Source: Anadara kagoshimensis (taxonomy: Eukaryota; Mollusca; Bivalvia; Arcoida; Arcidae). Taken from it: DNA of 64,000 bases. Under the pieces are notes generated by a model. It had not been told where the DNA came from. It saw only the letters and a program-made list of their open reading frames with translations, and did not search any database. Positions 63,310 to 64,000 of this stretch are shown piece by piece. The DNA lies in assembly GCA_021292105.1 (NCBI GenBank), contig CM037870.1, positions 43,232,576 to 43,296,575 of the forward strand. The letters run 5' to 3'. Made by a program: the position numbers and the translations under genes. Each line of letters opens with the position of its first letter. The stretch's first letter is position 1.

Positions 63310-64000
63310 CTGAAATTAAAAGAAAAACAAAAAATATAAACATTAAAGCAGACATACAAAAATGGCTATCGAAAGTTTAACACGACTGAGCTAATGAAAA
63401 GGCTGTAGAGGGATGGGGTCGAGCTGTGGAAGGTAATGGCCGAAAAACTGTTCATCTGTCGGTCCCTCTGTAACCAGAATCGTCCACACCCCGGGAACTC
63501 ATTCGGCCTCAAGGCTTTACAGGTTTATTTTTCATATGTTTGGTTATTATCTTAAACTTATCTCGTGTACACCTAAAGGTAATAATATTAAAGAAGGAAC
63601 TTAGTGTACGTGTTAACCTGACAGTGCTTCTGAGTTCCTTATCAGTTGAACCCTCATTTAAATAAGTTTGAGATAACGCAAAAATAGTTTATATTTTCGT
63701 ATAAAACTCATTCCCTTTCCTTTGCGATTTTGACAATTTTTTTTCCACCATTAAGCATGAATAAGATCATACACAAACGTTCTAACACACCAAACCAAAA
63801 GAAAGCAAACACTTTGAAAATTGTAAAATTAAGATTCAATCGCAGAAAACTGCTCCCCGAAAGGGTAATCACCTGTCTAGCTAACTAAAATTTAAGGATT
63901 CATTGATTGCTAATTATTGATGCCTTAATATTCTACTCAACCAAAAATACATTTGCTATTATTATATAAGTATTACTAACATCGTGTTCCAATACTCCTG
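63310..64000. other. Right edge, intron
   Basis: A partial W arm lies near 63770-63885 (GAAAACTGCTCCCCGAAAGG). No further micro-exon with acceptor and phase-1 frame was found. Confidence 0.4.

Overview
The window looks like nuclear DNA from a marine mollusc, most likely a bivalve. It is AT-rich and holds long introns with canonical GT/AG borders. It also holds tRNA-derived SINEs, several short inverted-repeat (MITE-like) families and a large 'pearl-like' element with a tandem-repeat core. No prokaryotic or organellar feature is visible. The species assignment is inferred from repeat style and gene content only.

The minus strand is dominated by one giant gene, read from the right edge towards the left. 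I could join 31 exons (about 8.26 kb of coding sequence) by splice sites and phase. The order is: (1) fifteen micro-exons at 63.3-50.7 kb, each 42-66 nt and each phase 1 at both ends, coding a His/Thr/Pro-rich repeat; (2) a 639-nt exon made of an 11-residue Thr/Gln/Ala repeat (47.9-47.3 kb); (3) an immunoglobulin domain split over exons at 46.8 and 31.5 kb; (4) a roughly 5-kb exon for a very acidic, Ser/Thr/Asp-rich disordered region (21.2-16.2 kb); (5) two more Ig domains (16.3-13.2 kb); (6) an SH3 domain (11.5-10.3 kb), a DH (RhoGEF) domain (10.3-5.3 kb) and the start of a PH domain (3.8-3.6 kb). The SH3-DH-PH module and flanking Ig domains point to an obscurin/UNC-89 homologue, a giant sarcomeric M-line scaffold with Rho-family exchange activity. 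Both ends of the gene lie outside the window.

On the plus strand, inside the 10-kb intron between the 31.5-kb Ig exon and the giant exon, lies an intronless gene of 553 codons for an acyl-CoA synthetase of the AMP-forming superfamily (24.28-25.94 kb). It is the only complete gene in the window.

The rest is intron filled with repeats. A 5.2-kb element at 34.46-39.66 kb contains about 31 copies of a ~146-bp repeat with higher-order structure. At least four MITE-like families (labelled W, X, Y, Z here for convenience), two SINE families, a LINE 3' tail, a long hairpin and several microsatellites are present. A ~2.6-kb segment carrying three micro-exons has been tandemly duplicated between about 50.1 and 59.3 kb.

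The most notable system is the micro-exon array. It is a chain of in-frame, mutually compatible His-rich cassettes that grew by segmental duplication and sits upstream of the Ig/SH3/RhoGEF part of the gene. Its layout resembles the expandable PEVK cassettes of titin but with histidine-rich chemistry. Only transcript data can prove that these cassettes are spliced into the obscurin-like message.
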